Positions 10,235 through 19,264 of a stretch of DNA of 64,000 nucleotides are shown in pieces. A program made the position numbers and the translations under genes. The notes beneath the pieces are model-generated. The model saw only the letters and a program-made list of their open reading frames with translations. It was not told the DNA's origin and searched no databases. The stretch's first letter is position 1. The number at the start of each line of letters is the position of its first letter. The stretch is from Shewanella loihica PV-4 (lineage in GTDB: Bacteria > Pseudomonadota > Gammaproteobacteria > Enterobacterales > Shewanellaceae): positions 620,001 through 684,000 of the forward strand of contig NC_009092.1 of assembly GCF_000016065.1 (NCBI RefSeq), in the 5' to 3' direction.

Positions 10235-11125
10235 TTAGGATTTGGCCTTTTGGGCGCGGTTGGCCTTATGGCTCTTCTGGGTCTCATAGACGGCGGTGAA
10301 GACTACCAAGGCGCCACCAATCAGCGTCTTCATGGCGAGTCCCTCGCCCAGGATCAACAGGGCTAACAGGGCACCATAAAGGGGTTGCAGGCAGGAGACC
10401 AGGCTGACCGTCTTAGCGCTTAGCTGACGCAGCGCCGAGGTAAACAGGGCGTGGGGTGCGGCGGTAAAGACTATGCCTAAGAGGATCACCAACCACCAGA
10501 CGTTGGCTTGGATGGCGCTTGGGTCGACCTCGAGCCAAGGCAGCAGGAACAGGGCGCTGACCCCTGTCTGGTAGTACATGGCTTGGGCGCCGCTGTAGCT
10601 GGCGAAGTAGCGCTTGTGCAGCAGGTTTCTGGCGGTGAACAGGGCCGCCGACAGAACGCCTATGATGATCCCTAGGGTGACATCGTTACCCAGATTGGCC
10701 TCTGGGATCAGCAGGCTGACGCCCAGCAGGACACAGATGCCGCTGATGATGTCGGCCAGCTCCAGGCGTTTGCCGGTAAAGAAAGGCTCCACCAGAACCG
10801 TCATCACGGGATAGGTAAAGAAGGCGATCATGCCGATGGCCACCGATGACAGCTGCATTGCGGCAAAGTAGGTGACCCAGTGCAGGCTGACGATAATGCC
10901 GAGCCCCAGGGCGATGCCGTAGTCTTTACCACGATTGAGCCTGAGGTGCTTGCCGCTGACCTTGACCAACAGAGCGAGGGCAAGGGCGGCGATGCAGCAG
11001 CGAAGTGCCGTGATATCCAGGGCACTGAGGGGAATCAGCTTGGAGAAAAGGGCCGTACCACCAAACAGGAGGACGGCCAGATGCAGTTCGATTAAGCCAG
11101 AGCGTTCGCTGCTACTTGTGTTCAA
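10235..11125 (-). CDS. EamA/DMT-family transporter (RhaT/RarD-like permease)
   Basis: 296 residues with about ten membrane-spanning segments in two EamA repeats of roughly five each (first from LHLAVLLFGGTALFSKL, second from LGIIIGVLSAALFTARN). The internal duplication and the basic C-terminal tail in the cytoplasm (KSHKANRAQKAKS) are typical of drug/metabolite exporters. Substrate not predictable. It starts 8 bp after the psd stop and so probably shares its transcript, although it is not part of the E. coli order here and looks like a lineage-specific insertion between psd and mscM. Confidence 0.85.
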   Translation of the reverse strand: MNTSSSERSGLIELHLAVLLFGGTALFSKLIPLSALDITALRCCIAALALALLVKVSGKHLRLNRGKDYGIALGLGIIVSLHWVTYFAAMQLSSVAIGMIAFFTYPVMTVLVEPFFTGKRLELADIISGICVLLGVSLLIPEANLGNDVTLGIIIGVLSAALFTARNLLHKRYFASYSGAQAMYYQTGVSALFLLPWLEVDPSAIQANVWWLVILLGIVFTAAPHALFTSALRQLSAKTVSLVSCLQPLYGALLALLILGEGLAMKTLIGGALVVFTAVYETQKSHKANRAQKAKS

Positions 11126-11133
11126 GATTTCCT

Positions 11134-11994
11134 CTAATCGATTTTGGCGAAGGCCTGACCCATGCGGGTAACGGCCTTAGGCTCGACGCCATCGGCAAAG
11201 TGTTCCAGCGCGTCTTTGGCAAATAGCATGACGACTGTGCTGCCCAGCTTGAAGCGTCCCATCTCCTCGCCCTTGTCCAAGGTGATCGCCTCTGGTCCCT
11301 CGGTTGGATAGTCCCAGGTGAAGACTTTCTTGCCTGTCGGCGGCGTGACTGTACCTGCCCAGACAGTTTCTATGCTGGCCACGATAGTGGCACCAACCAA
11401 GACCATGGCCATGGGGCCGATTTCGGTTTCGAAGATGGCCACCACGCGCTCGTTACGGGCAAACAGACCGGGCACATTCTCGGCCGTTAGTGGGTTAACC
11501 GAAAACAGCTCGCCAGGTACATAGGTCATCTTAGACAGGGTGCCCTTAATCGGCATGTGGATTCTATGGTAATCCTTAGGTGCCAGATAGATGGTGGCGA
11601 AGTCGCCGCCTTCGAAGCGCTTGGCATCATCGGCTTGATCGCCTAAAAGGGCAAGTGACGAATATTCATGTCCCTTGGCTTGAAAGATACGGCCTTCTTT
11701 GATCGGTCCGCATTGGCTGACGGCGCCATCGACCGGATGAACGATATAGTCGTCATCGTCACACAGGGGGCGGATACCGGGCTTCAGGGCGCGGGTGAAG
11801 AACTGGTTGAAGCTGGCGTAGGCTTCGGGTGCACTCTGTGCGGCCTCGCTCATGTCTATCTTATACTGCTTGATAAACCACTTAATTACGCTTGTCGTTA
11901 CCGCGCCGAGTTCGGCGGCTGCCAGTTTACCCACGAGTCGCGAGAGCAGGTGTTTCGGCATTATGTATTGCAAGGCAATCTTCAATTTGTCCAC
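11134..11994 (-). CDS. psd: Phosphatidylserine decarboxylase proenzyme
   Basis: 286 residues, the usual bacterial length. The enzyme makes phosphatidylethanolamine at the inner membrane. The self-cleavage site LGST is at FKLGSTVV, with Ser252 converted to the pyruvoyl group, leaving a 34-residue alpha chain. The Asp and His partners of the autocleavage triad lie in HPVDGAVS and DYHRIHMP. Synteny with rsgA upstream and mscM downstream matches E. coli. The gene is 43 bp downstream of rsgA and may also have its own promoter. Confidence 0.96.
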   Translation of the reverse strand: MDKLKIALQYIMPKHLLSRLVGKLAAAELGAVTTSVIKWFIKQYKIDMSEAAQSAPEAYASFNQFFTRALKPGIRPLCDDDDYIVHPVDGAVSQCGPIKEGRIFQAKGHEYSSLALLGDQADDAKRFEGGDFATIYLAPKDYHRIHMPIKGTLSKMTYVPGELFSVNPLTAENVPGLFARNERVVAIFETEIGPMAMVLVGATIVASIETVWAGTVTPPTGKKVFTWDYPTEGPEAITLDKGEEMGRFKLGSTVVMLFAKDALEHFADGVEPKAVTRMGQAFAKID

Positions 11995-12037
11995 TGTCTG
12001 TTTTCCTTCAAATCCAGTTTGGCTGTTCTTAATTTAG

Positions 12038-13093
12038 TTAGTCGTTATCGTTTTTGAAATGACGGGCGTGGCGCTGCTCGTCCAGGCTGTCGATAATTCT
12101 GTGGTAGTTCTGGTACCTGTCCTGGGCGATCTTGCCTTCCTCGAAGGCCTGGGTGATGGCGCAGCCAGGGTCATTCTTGTGTTTACAGTCTCTAAACTTG
12201 CAGGTGCCTAGGTAATCCCTGAATTCAACGAAGCACCAGCCGACACGCTCGGCAGGCAGGTGCCATAGGGCGAATTCACGCACACCGGGAGAGTCCACCA
12301 GATCGCCGCCGCTTGGGAAGTGTAGCAACTTGGCCGTGGTGGTGGTGTGTTGGCCAAGGCCCGAGGTTTCGGACACGTCGCCTGTAATGAGTTCGGCTTC
12401 CGGCAGCAGGGCGTTGATCAGCGATGACTTACCCACACCTGACTGACCGACAAACACGCTGACCTTGTCTTTTAATAGGGTCTTGATCGCCTCGACCCCT
12501 TCGCCAGACTTGCTGCTGACGCGATATACCTGATAGCCGATGGCCTGGTAGCGCTCCAGCGCGGCCTCGACGGCAGGAGCCTCTTCGTCGCTGAGTAGAT
12601 CTATCTTGTTGAGTATGATGACCGGGGCTATGCCTGTGTCTTCGGCGGCCACCAGATAGCGGTCGATAATCTGAGTGGTAAAGCTAGGTACCACGGAAGA
12701 GACTATGAGTATCTGATCGATATTGGCGGCGATGATCTTGATGCCGTCGTAGAGATCCGGCCGCGACAGTGAGGAGTGTCTCGGATGAACGGCCTCGACC
12801 ACGCCGGCTATGGTGGCTGTGGTTTCACTGGCTTGGCGCATGATCACCTTATCGCCGGTGACCAGGCTTTGAATATTTCGGCGAATGTTACAGCGAACCA
12901 GTTCACCGTTTTCCGTTTCGACATCAGCGTGTTGGCCGAAGCGAGAGATGACGGTGCCCAGCTGTTCTGGCCCCAGTGAGCTATCCTGTAACTCAATGGT
13001 TGTTTCTTTTGCGTCTTTGCGCTGCAGCCGTTTCTCATGATTGGCGCGCATGCGGCGGCGTTGGCCTTGGCTTAGGGGTTTCTTTTTACTCAC
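12038..13093 (-). CDS. rsgA: Ribosome small subunit-dependent GTPase A
   Basis: 351 residues. RsgA is a late 30S assembly checkpoint GTPase. The circularly permuted G-domain order is visible: G4 (ILNKIDLL) comes before G1 ([10 protein letters not shown]) and G3 (DSPGVREF). An OB fold precedes it (about residues 40-110) and a zinc knuckle follows (C-x7-C... in [16 protein letters not shown]). The N-terminus is very basic ([20 protein letters not shown]), as in other RsgA proteins. It is transcribed divergently from orn across a 115-bp promoter region. Confidence 0.96.
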   Translation of the reverse strand: MSKKKPLSQGQRRRMRANHEKRLQRKDAKETTIELQDSSLGPEQLGTVISRFGQHADVETENGELVRCNIRRNIQSLVTGDKVIMRQASETTATIAGVVEAVHPRHSSLSRPDLYDGIKIIAANIDQILIVSSVVPSFTTQIIDRYLVAAEDTGIAPVIILNKIDLLSDEEAPAVEAALERYQAIGYQVYRVSSKSGEGVEAIKTLLKDKVSVFVGQSGVGKSSLINALLPEAELITGDVSETSGLGQHTTTTAKLLHFPSGGDLVDSPGVREFALWHLPAERVGWCFVEFRDYLGTCKFRDCKHKNDPGCAITQAFEEGKIAQDRYQNYHRIIDSLDEQRHARHFKNDND

Positions 13094-13208
13094 AGTGTCG
13101 TCATCGTCAAAATAAGGTTATTTTGTGTCTTCTAAAAAAGCAGTATGATACACGGTCTTAAATAAAAAAGCCTGAATTTAGGCAAACACGCATTGATAAG
13201 GCAGATAT

Positions 13209-13754
13209 ATGGCTGCAGATGAAACAAATCTGATCTGGGTAGATCTGGAGATGACGGGACTAGAGCCCGAGGTCGACAGAATCATTGAGATAGCTACGAT
13301 TGTGACCGACAAGGAGTTAAACATCTTGGCGGAAGGGCCAGTGATTGCCATCCATCAGAGTGAAGATGTGCTTGCGGCGATGGATGACTGGAACCAGAAG
13401 CATCACGGCGAGTCGGGTCTGATCGACAGAGTCAGGGCGAGTGATTTTAGCGAGCAAGATGCCATCGAGCAGACGATTGCCTTCTTATCTGAGCATGTAC
13501 CTGCCGGTGTATCGCCAATGTGCGGCAACAGCATAGGTCAGGACAGACGTTTCTTGAATCGTTACATGCCGACTTTGGAAGATTATTTCCACTACCGCAA
13601 CATAGATGTCAGTTCTGTCAAAGAGTTAGTGCGTCGCTGGAGGCCAGAGGTGATGGACGGTTTTAAGAAGCAGGGCACACATCAGGCACTGGTTGATATC
13701 CAGGAATCGATCGCCGAACTCCGATATTATCGTGAGAAAGTATTTAAAATTTGA
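13209..13754 (+). CDS. orn: Oligoribonuclease
   Basis: 181 residues. A DEDD-family 3'-5' exonuclease that degrades 2-mers (including pGpG from c-di-GMP turnover) to mononucleotides. The first Asp-Glu pair is in [11 protein letters not shown], a middle acidic residue in [14 protein letters not shown], and the final His-x-Ala-x-x-Asp in [10 protein letters not shown]. Essential in E. coli. The tRNA-Gly array begins about 100 bp downstream under its own promoter. No terminator separates them, so read-through is possible. Confidence 0.97.
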   Translation: MAADETNLIWVDLEMTGLEPEVDRIIEIATIVTDKELNILAEGPVIAIHQSEDVLAAMDDWNQKHHGESGLIDRVRASDFSEQDAIEQTIAFLSEHVPAGVSPMCGNSIGQDRRFLNRYMPTLEDYFHYRNIDVSSVKELVRRWRPEVMDGFKKQGTHQALVDIQESIAELRYYREKVFKI

Positions 13755-13784
13755 CCAAACGGTAGAAAATTTTAAATTAGGGGG

Positions 13785-13812
13785 TTGCAGAGGGGCGAAA
13801 TTCTCCTATAAT
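13785..13812 (+). promoter_or_regulatory. Stable-RNA promoter of the tRNA-Gly array
   Basis: TTGCAG (13785-13790), 16-bp spacer, TATAAT (13807-13812), then a GC-rich discriminator (GCGGCCTC). That combination is typical of stringently controlled tRNA/rRNA promoters. It lies about 45 bp before the first tRNA-like sequence. Confidence 0.8.
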
Positions 13813-13858
13813 GCGGCCTCAACTTTTTACTGGCGTGTTCGCTGGTAAAGATTGAAAT

Positions 13859-13900
13859 GCGACATTAGCTCAGTTGATAAAAGGTGAAAGACGATACCTT
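13859..13900 (+). pseudogene. 5' remnant of a tRNA-Gly gene
   Basis: The first 18 bases (GCGACATTAGCTCAGTTG) equal the intact tRNAs. The sequence then diverges, with only CGATACCTT recognisable, and has no T-arm or CCA. It sits just upstream of the first intact copy and looks like a truncated duplicate. Confidence 0.8.
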
Positions 13901-13940
13901 TTGTTGATAATGACAGTTAATTTAGCTCGAAAAAATTTAT

Positions 13941-14016
13941 GCGACATTAGCTCAGTTGGTAGAGCGATACCTTGCCAAGGTATAGGTCATCGGTTCGAAC
14001 CCGATATGTCGCTCCA
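13941..14016 (+). tRNA. tRNA-Gly(GCC), copy 1
   Basis: 76 nt including encoded CCA. Acceptor stem GCGACAT/ATGTCGC, D-stem GCTC/GAGC, anticodon stem ATACC/GGTAT around loop TTGCCAA (anticodon GCC), T-loop TTCGAAC. The position corresponds to the E. coli glyV-glyX-glyY array. Confidence 0.97.
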
Positions 14017-14061
14017 AATTACAAAAGTTTGGCTACACCAATATCCAGACTCACAGATTTT

Positions 14062-14137
14062 GCGACATTAGCTCAGTTGGTAGAGCGATACCTTGCCAAG
14101 GTATAGGTCATCGGTTCGAACCCGATATGTCGCTCCA
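14062..14137 (+). tRNA. tRNA-Gly(GCC), copy 2
   Basis: Base-for-base identical to copy 1 (76 nt, anticodon GCC, encoded CCA), 45 bp downstream of it. Presumably the same precursor transcript. Confidence 0.97.
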
Positions 14138-14144
14138 AAATTAT

Positions 14145-14220
14145 GCGACATTAGCTCAGTTGGTAGAGCGATACCTTGCCAAGGTATAGGTCATCGGTTC
14201 GAACCCGATATGTCGCTCCA
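14145..14220 (+). tRNA. tRNA-Gly(GCC), copy 3
   Basis: Identical to copy 1, only 7 bp after copy 2 (spacer AAATTAT). Confidence 0.97.
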
Positions 14221-14228
14221 AAATTTAT

Positions 14229-14304
14229 GCGACATTAGCTCAGTTGGTAGAGCGATACCTTGCCAAGGTATAGGTCATCGGTTCGAACCCGATATGTCGC
14301 TCCA
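14229..14304 (+). tRNA. tRNA-Gly(GCC), copy 4
   Basis: Identical to copy 1, 8 bp after copy 3. Last intact member of the array. Confidence 0.97.
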
Positions 14305-14343
14305 AATTTTCTCCCGCTAGTACCAATCATCTAATTCGGCCTT

Positions 14344-14450
14344 GCGACATTAGCTCAGTTGACTCTTTGTATAGAGCAAAAGGGCGATACCTTGCCAAGG
14401 TATAGGTCAAGTTTTTAGATTTACCGATTCGAATCCGATATGTCGCTCCA
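14344..14450 (+). pseudogene. tRNA-Gly-like pseudogene with insertions (107 nt)
   Basis: Acceptor stem, D-stem, anticodon stem-loop with GCC, and CCA are all intact. The D-loop is enlarged to 17 nt (it can form CTCT/AGAG), 8 nt are added before the anticodon stem, the variable region is expanded by 14 nt, and the T-stem has two mismatches (ACCGA against CCGAT). It is unlikely to be a normal elongator tRNA, but it may still be transcribed and processed. Confidence 0.8.
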
Positions 14451-14489
14451 AATTTTCTCCCGCTAGCACCAATCATCTAATTCGGCCTT

Positions 14490-14611
14490 GCGACATTAGC
14501 TCAGTTGACTCTTTGTATGGAGCAAAAGGGCGATACCTTGCCAAGTCTTAGATCGAGAAGACATAGGTCGAGTTTTTAGATTTACCGATTCGAACCCGAT
14601 ATGTCGCTGCA
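14490..14611 (+). pseudogene. tRNA-Gly-like pseudogene, more decayed (122 nt)
   Basis: Shares the D-loop and variable-region insertions of the preceding copy. The anticodon stem is also disrupted by an extra 18-base hairpin-forming segment (GTCTT...AAGAC), and the terminal CCA is changed to GCA. It is therefore a duplicate of an already altered copy that decayed further. Confidence 0.8.
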
Positions 14612-14636
14612 AATTTTCTCCCGCTAGTTTCAGCTT

Positions 14637-15004
14637 CCAGTTTTCCTTTGTTTGTACCCTGAGAGTCATCTAGTCGTCTGTTTTTTTGCTGTAATCGATT
14701 CCGCGCCATGGTTTTACTTTGGTGAATTTTTATTCATTTTAGGACGATTATTTTAGTGAGTCGTTCATCGTCTGTTTTGTCCATAAAGCCCTTAAGCTAG
14801 CGATTATTGGCCCTTTATCGGCGTGAAGATCACAAAAATGCCATTTGCGTGATGTGAGATAAAATTCTTTAAGCTTGTCTAATGTAGCGACTTCAGAAGT
14901 GCGCAAACTATGACATTGTTCAAAAAAAACTGTGCTAATTACTCCCATAATGAAATTAAATCAGTATTAACGCCTAAAACTTGGCATCGATTGGAGAAGG
15001 AAAG
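14637..15004. other. AT-rich intergenic region before the four-helix hypothetical gene
   Basis: No gene supported; a 66-codon minus-strand frame at 14748-14948 has no ribosome binding site. The region must carry the promoter of the gene at 15005, but no unambiguous -35/-10 pair was found. Confidence 0.4.
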
Positions 15005-15460
15005 ATGAGATTTCAACAACTTAATGAACAGTTGGCATATGTCTCTAAGTGTCGCTTGGAAATGGCCCGTTTATATGCGCGTTTGCACAGTGCGGTAGAC
15101 TCGTCTCGCGTGAAATTGATGCTGGAGTATTTGCAACAACATGAGAAAGAAGTTTCTCAGAAGATCGATGACTACATCGAAGAGGCGCCACGCCGTCTGC
15201 TGGAACTCTGGTACAACGATATCGTGTTTGAAGACTTCATCAAACGCTGCCAGGAGGTGATTCCTGCGGCCAACATGAACGAAGATGATCTGTTGGAGCT
15301 GCACCTGGATCTCGACAACCGTCTGATCGGCTTATTTGAGAAGACGGCGGAATCCTCTGTACCGGGTGATGTGAAGAACGCACTCAACGATCTGGTGCGT
15401 GTCGAGAAGATCCAGCAGCAACGTCTGGTGCACAGCAGCCTGAGAATGGAAGACATATAA
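15005..15460 (+). CDS. Conserved hypothetical all-helical protein
   Basis: 151 residues if it starts at the ATG at 15005, which has a strong ribosome binding site (GGAGAAGGA, 14993-15001); the upstream in-frame ATG at 14981 lacks one. The sequence is highly charged and predicted almost wholly helical, with heptad-like leucines (MLEYLQQHEKEVSQKIDDYIEE). It resembles a four-helix bundle but shows no clear ferritin-type ExxH metal site. No signal peptide or membrane segment. It is monocistronic with its own terminator and occupies the place where E. coli has queG between the tRNA-Gly array and nnr. Function unknown. Confidence 0.8.
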   Translation: MRFQQLNEQLAYVSKCRLEMARLYARLHSAVDSSRVKLMLEYLQQHEKEVSQKIDDYIEEAPRRLLELWYNDIVFEDFIKRCQEVIPAANMNEDDLLELHLDLDNRLIGLFEKTAESSVPGDVKNALNDLVRVEKIQQQRLVHSSLRMEDI

Positions 15461-15515
15461 TCTGAGCTCATTTAAGTTGAGCTTTCTAGCCGGTTGCTAG
15501 TGAGAAACTTAATAA

Positions 15516-15539
15516 AAAGGCGCCTTGGGCGCCTTTTTT
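15516..15539 (+). terminator. Intrinsic terminator
   Basis: AAAGGCGCC-ttg-GGCGCCTTTTTT, perfect stem with T-tract, 55 bp after the stop of the hypothetical gene. Confidence 0.92.
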
Positions 15540-15540
15540 C

Positions 15541-15883
15541 ATTTATGCCGAGACAATTGCAAGCAGGCATTTATAGCTAATTATTTTTCATTGCTTTTTT
15601 CTTCTTACGTTAGAGCAAAATTATCACTTTCTTGCATCTATATCGCGATTTCTGGCGCATCTAGCTCAGTAATTTGACTGACTGATTAGCGAGTTCAATT
15701 CAGTTTGATGAAATGTTTTGTTATCGCCTCGTTGGCCTTTTTGTCGCTGAGGCGGTGGATTTATTGTGCCAGATCAAACTTCTTACATTCTCTGGCGTTT
15801 AAGCGGAATCTATTGGCGATTAAAAACTCAAATATCGAATATGCTTAGGCATAGGGTAACCCGCCCCGGTGATGAGTCTTGTT
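15541..15883. other. AT-rich gap upstream of nnr
   Basis: About 340 bp with no gene or RNA that can be recognised. It should contain the promoter of the nnr-hflC gene cluster, but no clear promoter hexamers were identified. Confidence 0.4.
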
Positions 15884-15896
15884 AAGGAGAATCCAG

Positions 15897-17375
15897 ATGT
15901 TGTTTAGTGACGGGCAGCTACCATCGGCCTTATATACGGCGCAGATGATTCGTGATGCCGAAGCGCGCTTGATCGCGTCCGGTGAGGCTAACTTGTGCCA
16001 ATTGATCGACAGCGCCGGACAGTCGGCCTTCGAGTTGCTGCAACGAGAGGGTAAGCTCAATAGTAAAATTCTGGTGTTGGCGGGTTATGGCAACAATGGC
16101 GCCGATGCCTATATCTGCGCCACCCTGCTGCTCGAATCTGGCTGTGATGTCGCCCTCTATGCGGTGGAGCGTTCTGAGGCGGGCGAGGGGATCAGCTACG
16201 CCAAGGCGGCCTTTCTCGCCGCGGGCGGGCATCAGTTATCTGACTATGAAGAGGCGCTCAAGGAGGCCGAGGTCGTCGTCGATGGCCTGCTAGGCACGGG
16301 TGTCAAGGGTGAGCTACGTGCCCCCTTTGCCGAGATGATAGTGGCGATCAATCGTTATTCTCCCTGGATCTTATCCTTAGATGTGCCATCGGGTATCGAT
16401 GTGGATACCGGCGCCGGTCAGCTAGCGGTAAAGGCCGATGTGACCTTGACCTTCGGCGCGCCGAAACAGGGACTGATCACGGGTAAGGCCAGGGACTGTG
16501 TTGGCAGGCTCTGGTTTGCCGATATCGGTCTGCAGGAGTATCTGCCAGAGTCTAAGGTGCTTAACATTGCCCACAGGCTGACGGACCTCGGATTGCCTGC
16601 CAGGGCGCAGAACAGCCACAAGGGGGCCTGCGGTAAGGTGACCGTTATCGGCGGCGATATCGGCATGGCCGGGGCACCACGTCTGGCTGCCGAGAGCTGT
16701 CTGCGGGCGGGCGCCGGACTGGTGGCGGTGATTTCAAGACCCGAGCATTTGACCGTGGTGAACTCGGGGCGACCGGAAATTATGTTCTGGGGCTGCGAGC
16801 TGGTGGATATGGAAGTGTATCAACGCTTGGGCTGGGCGGATATTCTGCTGATTGGTCCAGGACTGGGTAAACACGACTGGGGCTACAACCTGCTTAAGGC
16901 GACAGGGCTGAGCGACAAGTCCTGTGTGATGGACGCCGATGCACTTAATCTGCTGGCGCTCGAGCCTTCACGCCAGAGTAATTGGGTGTTGACCCCTCAC
17001 AGCGGTGAGGCCGCCAGGTTGTTGGGGATTAGCATCGCCGAGGTGGAGGCGGATCGCTTCGCCGCCGTCTATGCCTTGCAGGCTAAATATGGCGGCGTGG
17101 TGGTGCTCAAGGGCGCAGGCACACTTATCTATGACGGTAAGGTGTGTCATGTGGCGCCGGTGGGAAATCCTGGTCTCGCCAGCGGCGGCAGCGGTGATGT
17201 CCTAGGTGGCATCATAGCGGCCTTGATGGCCCAGGGAATGGCTAAGATGGAGGCGGCGAGCGCCGGAGTGGTGGTTCATGGGGCCGCAGCGGATCTGGCC
17301 GCGAAAGATGGCGAGCGAGGCATGCTTGCCTGCGATCTGTTTGCTCACATACGCGCCCTGGTCGATAAGATTTAG
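15897..17375 (+). CDS. nnr: Bifunctional NAD(P)H-hydrate epimerase / ADP-dependent dehydratase
   Basis: 492 residues from the ATG at 15897, which follows AAGGAGA at 15884-15890. The protein repairs hydrated NADH and NADPH. The N-terminal YjeF_N epimerase domain (about 1-215) contains LAGYGNNGADAY and LDVPSGIDVDTG. The C-terminal ribokinase-like dehydratase domain (about 225-490) contains GGDIGMAGAPRLAAE, DADALNLL, LTPHSGEAARL and the nucleotide-binding GSGDVLGGI. First gene of the conserved nnr-tsaE-amiB-mutL-miaA-hfq-hflXKC series. Confidence 0.95.
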   Translation: MLFSDGQLPSALYTAQMIRDAEARLIASGEANLCQLIDSAGQSAFELLQREGKLNSKILVLAGYGNNGADAYICATLLLESGCDVALYAVERSEAGEGISYAKAAFLAAGGHQLSDYEEALKEAEVVVDGLLGTGVKGELRAPFAEMIVAINRYSPWILSLDVPSGIDVDTGAGQLAVKADVTLTFGAPKQGLITGKARDCVGRLWFADIGLQEYLPESKVLNIAHRLTDLGLPARAQNSHKGACGKVTVIGGDIGMAGAPRLAAESCLRAGAGLVAVISRPEHLTVVNSGRPEIMFWGCELVDMEVYQRLGWADILLIGPGLGKHDWGYNLLKATGLSDKSCVMDADALNLLALEPSRQSNWVLTPHSGEAARLLGISIAEVEADRFAAVYALQAKYGGVVVLKGAGTLIYDGKVCHVAPVGNPGLASGGSGDVLGGIIAALMAQGMAKMEAASAGVVVHGAAADLAAKDGERGMLACDLFAHIRALVDKI

Positions 17376-17475
17376 CCTCAGCATTAAAATACAGTAATGT
17401 CTGTTTAGATAAACGCCGGTTTAGGTTAAAGTATCTGGCTCAAAAAAGGATTGTCCTTAATTAGCGATAGATACG

Positions 17476-17949
17476 ATGACACCAGTAAAAGTTTATCTTG
17501 AAAATGAAGCAGAAACCGTTAGCTTAGGTCAAAGGCTAGCCAGTGCGATCAAGCCGCCATTGACCCTCTATTTGAGTGGTGAACTGGGGGCGGGTAAAAC
17601 AACCTTTAGTCGTGGCCTCATTCAGAGCCTGGGACATAAGGGGGCGGTGAAGAGTCCGACCTACACGCTGGTTGAGCCCTATGAGCTAGGTGATATTGAT
17701 GTGTATCATTTTGATCTATATAGACTAAGTGATCCAGAAGAGCTCGAGTTTATGGGGATTCGAGACTACTTTACCGAGTCGAGCCTGTGTATTGTCGAGT
17801 GGCCCGATAAGGGCGTCGGCCTACTGCCCGAGGCGGATCTGGCGATCCATATTCAGTATCATCAACAGGGCCGAGAGGTCATGCTGACGGCGCACTCGCG
17901 CGCCGGAGAGATTTTGTTAGATAGTTTACATAATAATGATAAGAACTGA
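17476..17949 (+). CDS. tsaE: tRNA threonylcarbamoyladenosine biosynthesis ATPase TsaE
   Basis: 157 residues. TsaE is the P-loop ATPase that works with TsaB and TsaD to form t6A37 on ANN-decoding tRNAs. Walker A is [13 protein letters not shown]; the conserved [17 protein letters not shown] and EWPDKG segments follow. Its 3' end overlaps the amiB start by 14 bp, the same arrangement as in E. coli, suggesting coupled translation. Confidence 0.95.
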   Translation: MTPVKVYLENEAETVSLGQRLASAIKPPLTLYLSGELGAGKTTFSRGLIQSLGHKGAVKSPTYTLVEPYELGDIDVYHFDLYRLSDPEELEFMGIRDYFTESSLCIVEWPDKGVGLLPEADLAIHIQYHQQGREVMLTAHSRAGEILLDSLHNNDKN

Positions 17950-19255
17950 GTCACTAATAAAACGCCTATTATTGATAGTCTTGCTATGCATTCCTTCCGT
18001 TGCCTATAGCGCAAATAAACTGGAAGGCGTGCGTATCTGGGCGGCGCCAGAATCCACGCGGGTGGTGTTTGACCTGCGCGAGCCGCCAAAATATTCCCAC
18101 TTCACCCTCACCAGTCCCTACCGTTTGGTGGTGGATCTGACGACCACGGCTACCGGGCTGGATCTCAATAAGATCGAGAACAACAGTAAGCTGGTTAAGC
18201 GGGTGCGTATCAGCAAGCCGCCCAAGAAGGGCACCCTTAGGCTAGTGATCGATCTGGTTAAGCCTGCCAAGGCTAACCTCTTTGCCCTGTCGCCCACGGC
18301 GCCTTACGGCAATCGGCTGGTGGTGGATCTTGAAGGGGGCAACCAGAGTCCTAAGACGGTAAAGGTCGAGCCTGAGCAGAAGCTTAGGGATATCATAGTG
18401 GCCATCGATGCCGGCCATGGCGGCGACGATCCCGGCTCCATCGGCCCCTCTGGCATCTATGAGAAGAAGGTGGCGCTGCAGATAGCCAAGAAGGTGGAGG
18501 CCAAGATCAACGCCACGCCGGGCATGCGCGCCATCATGACACGTTCCGGTGACTACTTTGTCAATCTGAACAAACGCTCGGAGATCGCCCGCAACAGCAA
18601 GGCCGACCTGCTGGTGTCGATTCACGCCGACGCCTTTACCTCACCGCAACCACAAGGAGCCTCTGTGTGGGTGCTGTCGATGCGCCGCGCCAACAGTGAG
18701 ATTGGTCGTTGGTTAGAGCAGAAAGAGAAGCACTCAGAGCTGCTGGGCGGTGCCGGTGAGATTATCCAGAATGCGGATAACGAGCAGTATCTGGCCATGA
18801 CCCTGCTGGATATGTCGATGGACAGATCCATGGCGATTAGCCATAACATCGCCGGAGATGTGCTGGCTAATCTGGGCAAGGTGACTCGCCTGCACAAGCA
18901 CAAGCCTGAGGCGGCCAGCCTGGCGGTACTCAAGTCGCCGGATATTCCCTCTATCCTGGTGGAGACAGGCTTTATCTCGAACCACAAAGAGGAGCGCCTG
19001 TTGACCCAGAGGGATCACCAGAACAATATCGCCAACGCCGTCCACAAAGGCGTGGTGCGCTATTTCGAGAATAATCCTCCGGCCAATACCATGATGGCCA
19101 GTAAGAGCGGCATCAAACACAAGGTGACCGCAGGTGAGTCACTGTCTGTGATCGCCCACCGTTACCAGGTGTCGGTCGATAGCATCAAGAAGGCCAACAA
19201 GCTCAAGTCTAATACCCTCTACATCGGTCAGAAGCTGATCATTCCCCGGGCCTAA
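17936..19255 (+). CDS. amiB: N-acetylmuramoyl-L-alanine amidase with AMIN and LysM domains
   Basis: 439 residues. A signal peptide ([16 protein letters not shown]) is followed by an AMIN septum-targeting domain (about 25-125), a zinc amidase_3 domain (about 148-365; metal ligands in [10 protein letters not shown], the glutamate of YEKKVAL, SIHADAF, and the catalytic ETGFISN) and one C-terminal LysM peptidoglycan-binding motif (about 390-437). It cleaves septal peptidoglycan for daughter-cell separation and normally needs an EnvC/NlpD-type activator. The helix that blocks the active site in enterobacterial AmiB should lie in the 250-300 region. The start lies inside tsaE. Confidence 0.93.
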   Translation: MIRTESLIKRLLLIVLLCIPSVAYSANKLEGVRIWAAPESTRVVFDLREPPKYSHFTLTSPYRLVVDLTTTATGLDLNKIENNSKLVKRVRISKPPKKGTLRLVIDLVKPAKANLFALSPTAPYGNRLVVDLEGGNQSPKTVKVEPEQKLRDIIVAIDAGHGGDDPGSIGPSGIYEKKVALQIAKKVEAKINATPGMRAIMTRSGDYFVNLNKRSEIARNSKADLLVSIHADAFTSPQPQGASVWVLSMRRANSEIGRWLEQKEKHSELLGGAGEIIQNADNEQYLAMTLLDMSMDRSMAISHNIAGDVLANLGKVTRLHKHKPEAASLAVLKSPDIPSILVETGFISNHKEERLLTQRDHQNNIANAVHKGVVRYFENNPPANTMMASKSGIKHKVTAGESLSVIAHRYQVSVDSIKKANKLKSNTLYIGQKLIIPRA

Positions 19256-19264
19256 GGAGCCAAG

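Larger units (their letters stand above)
14305..14636 (+). repeat. Tandem duplication of spacer plus pseudo-tRNA
   Basis: The 39-bp spacer starting AAATTTTCTCCCGCTAG and ending TTCGGCCTT occurs before both pseudo-tRNAs (14305-14343 and 14451-14489, one base different). Its first 17 bases recur after the second one (14612-14628). The repeat unit is about 146-161 bp. Confidence 0.85.

Noticed and set aside
13959..14304. Integration site (attB) for a tRNA-targeting element
   Set aside because: The decayed tRNA copies carry insertions and share spacers but there is no integrase or island beside them; tandem duplication explains the data better.
14093..14320. 75-codon + strand frame with a repeated CDISSVGRAIPCQGIG peptide
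   Set aside because: It is the translation of tandem tRNA genes; the repeat reflects identical tRNAs, not a protein.
14748..14948. 66-codon minus-strand frame in the gap before the helical hypothetical gene
   Set aside because: No ribosome binding site, no recognisable domain, poor codon pattern; treated as chance.
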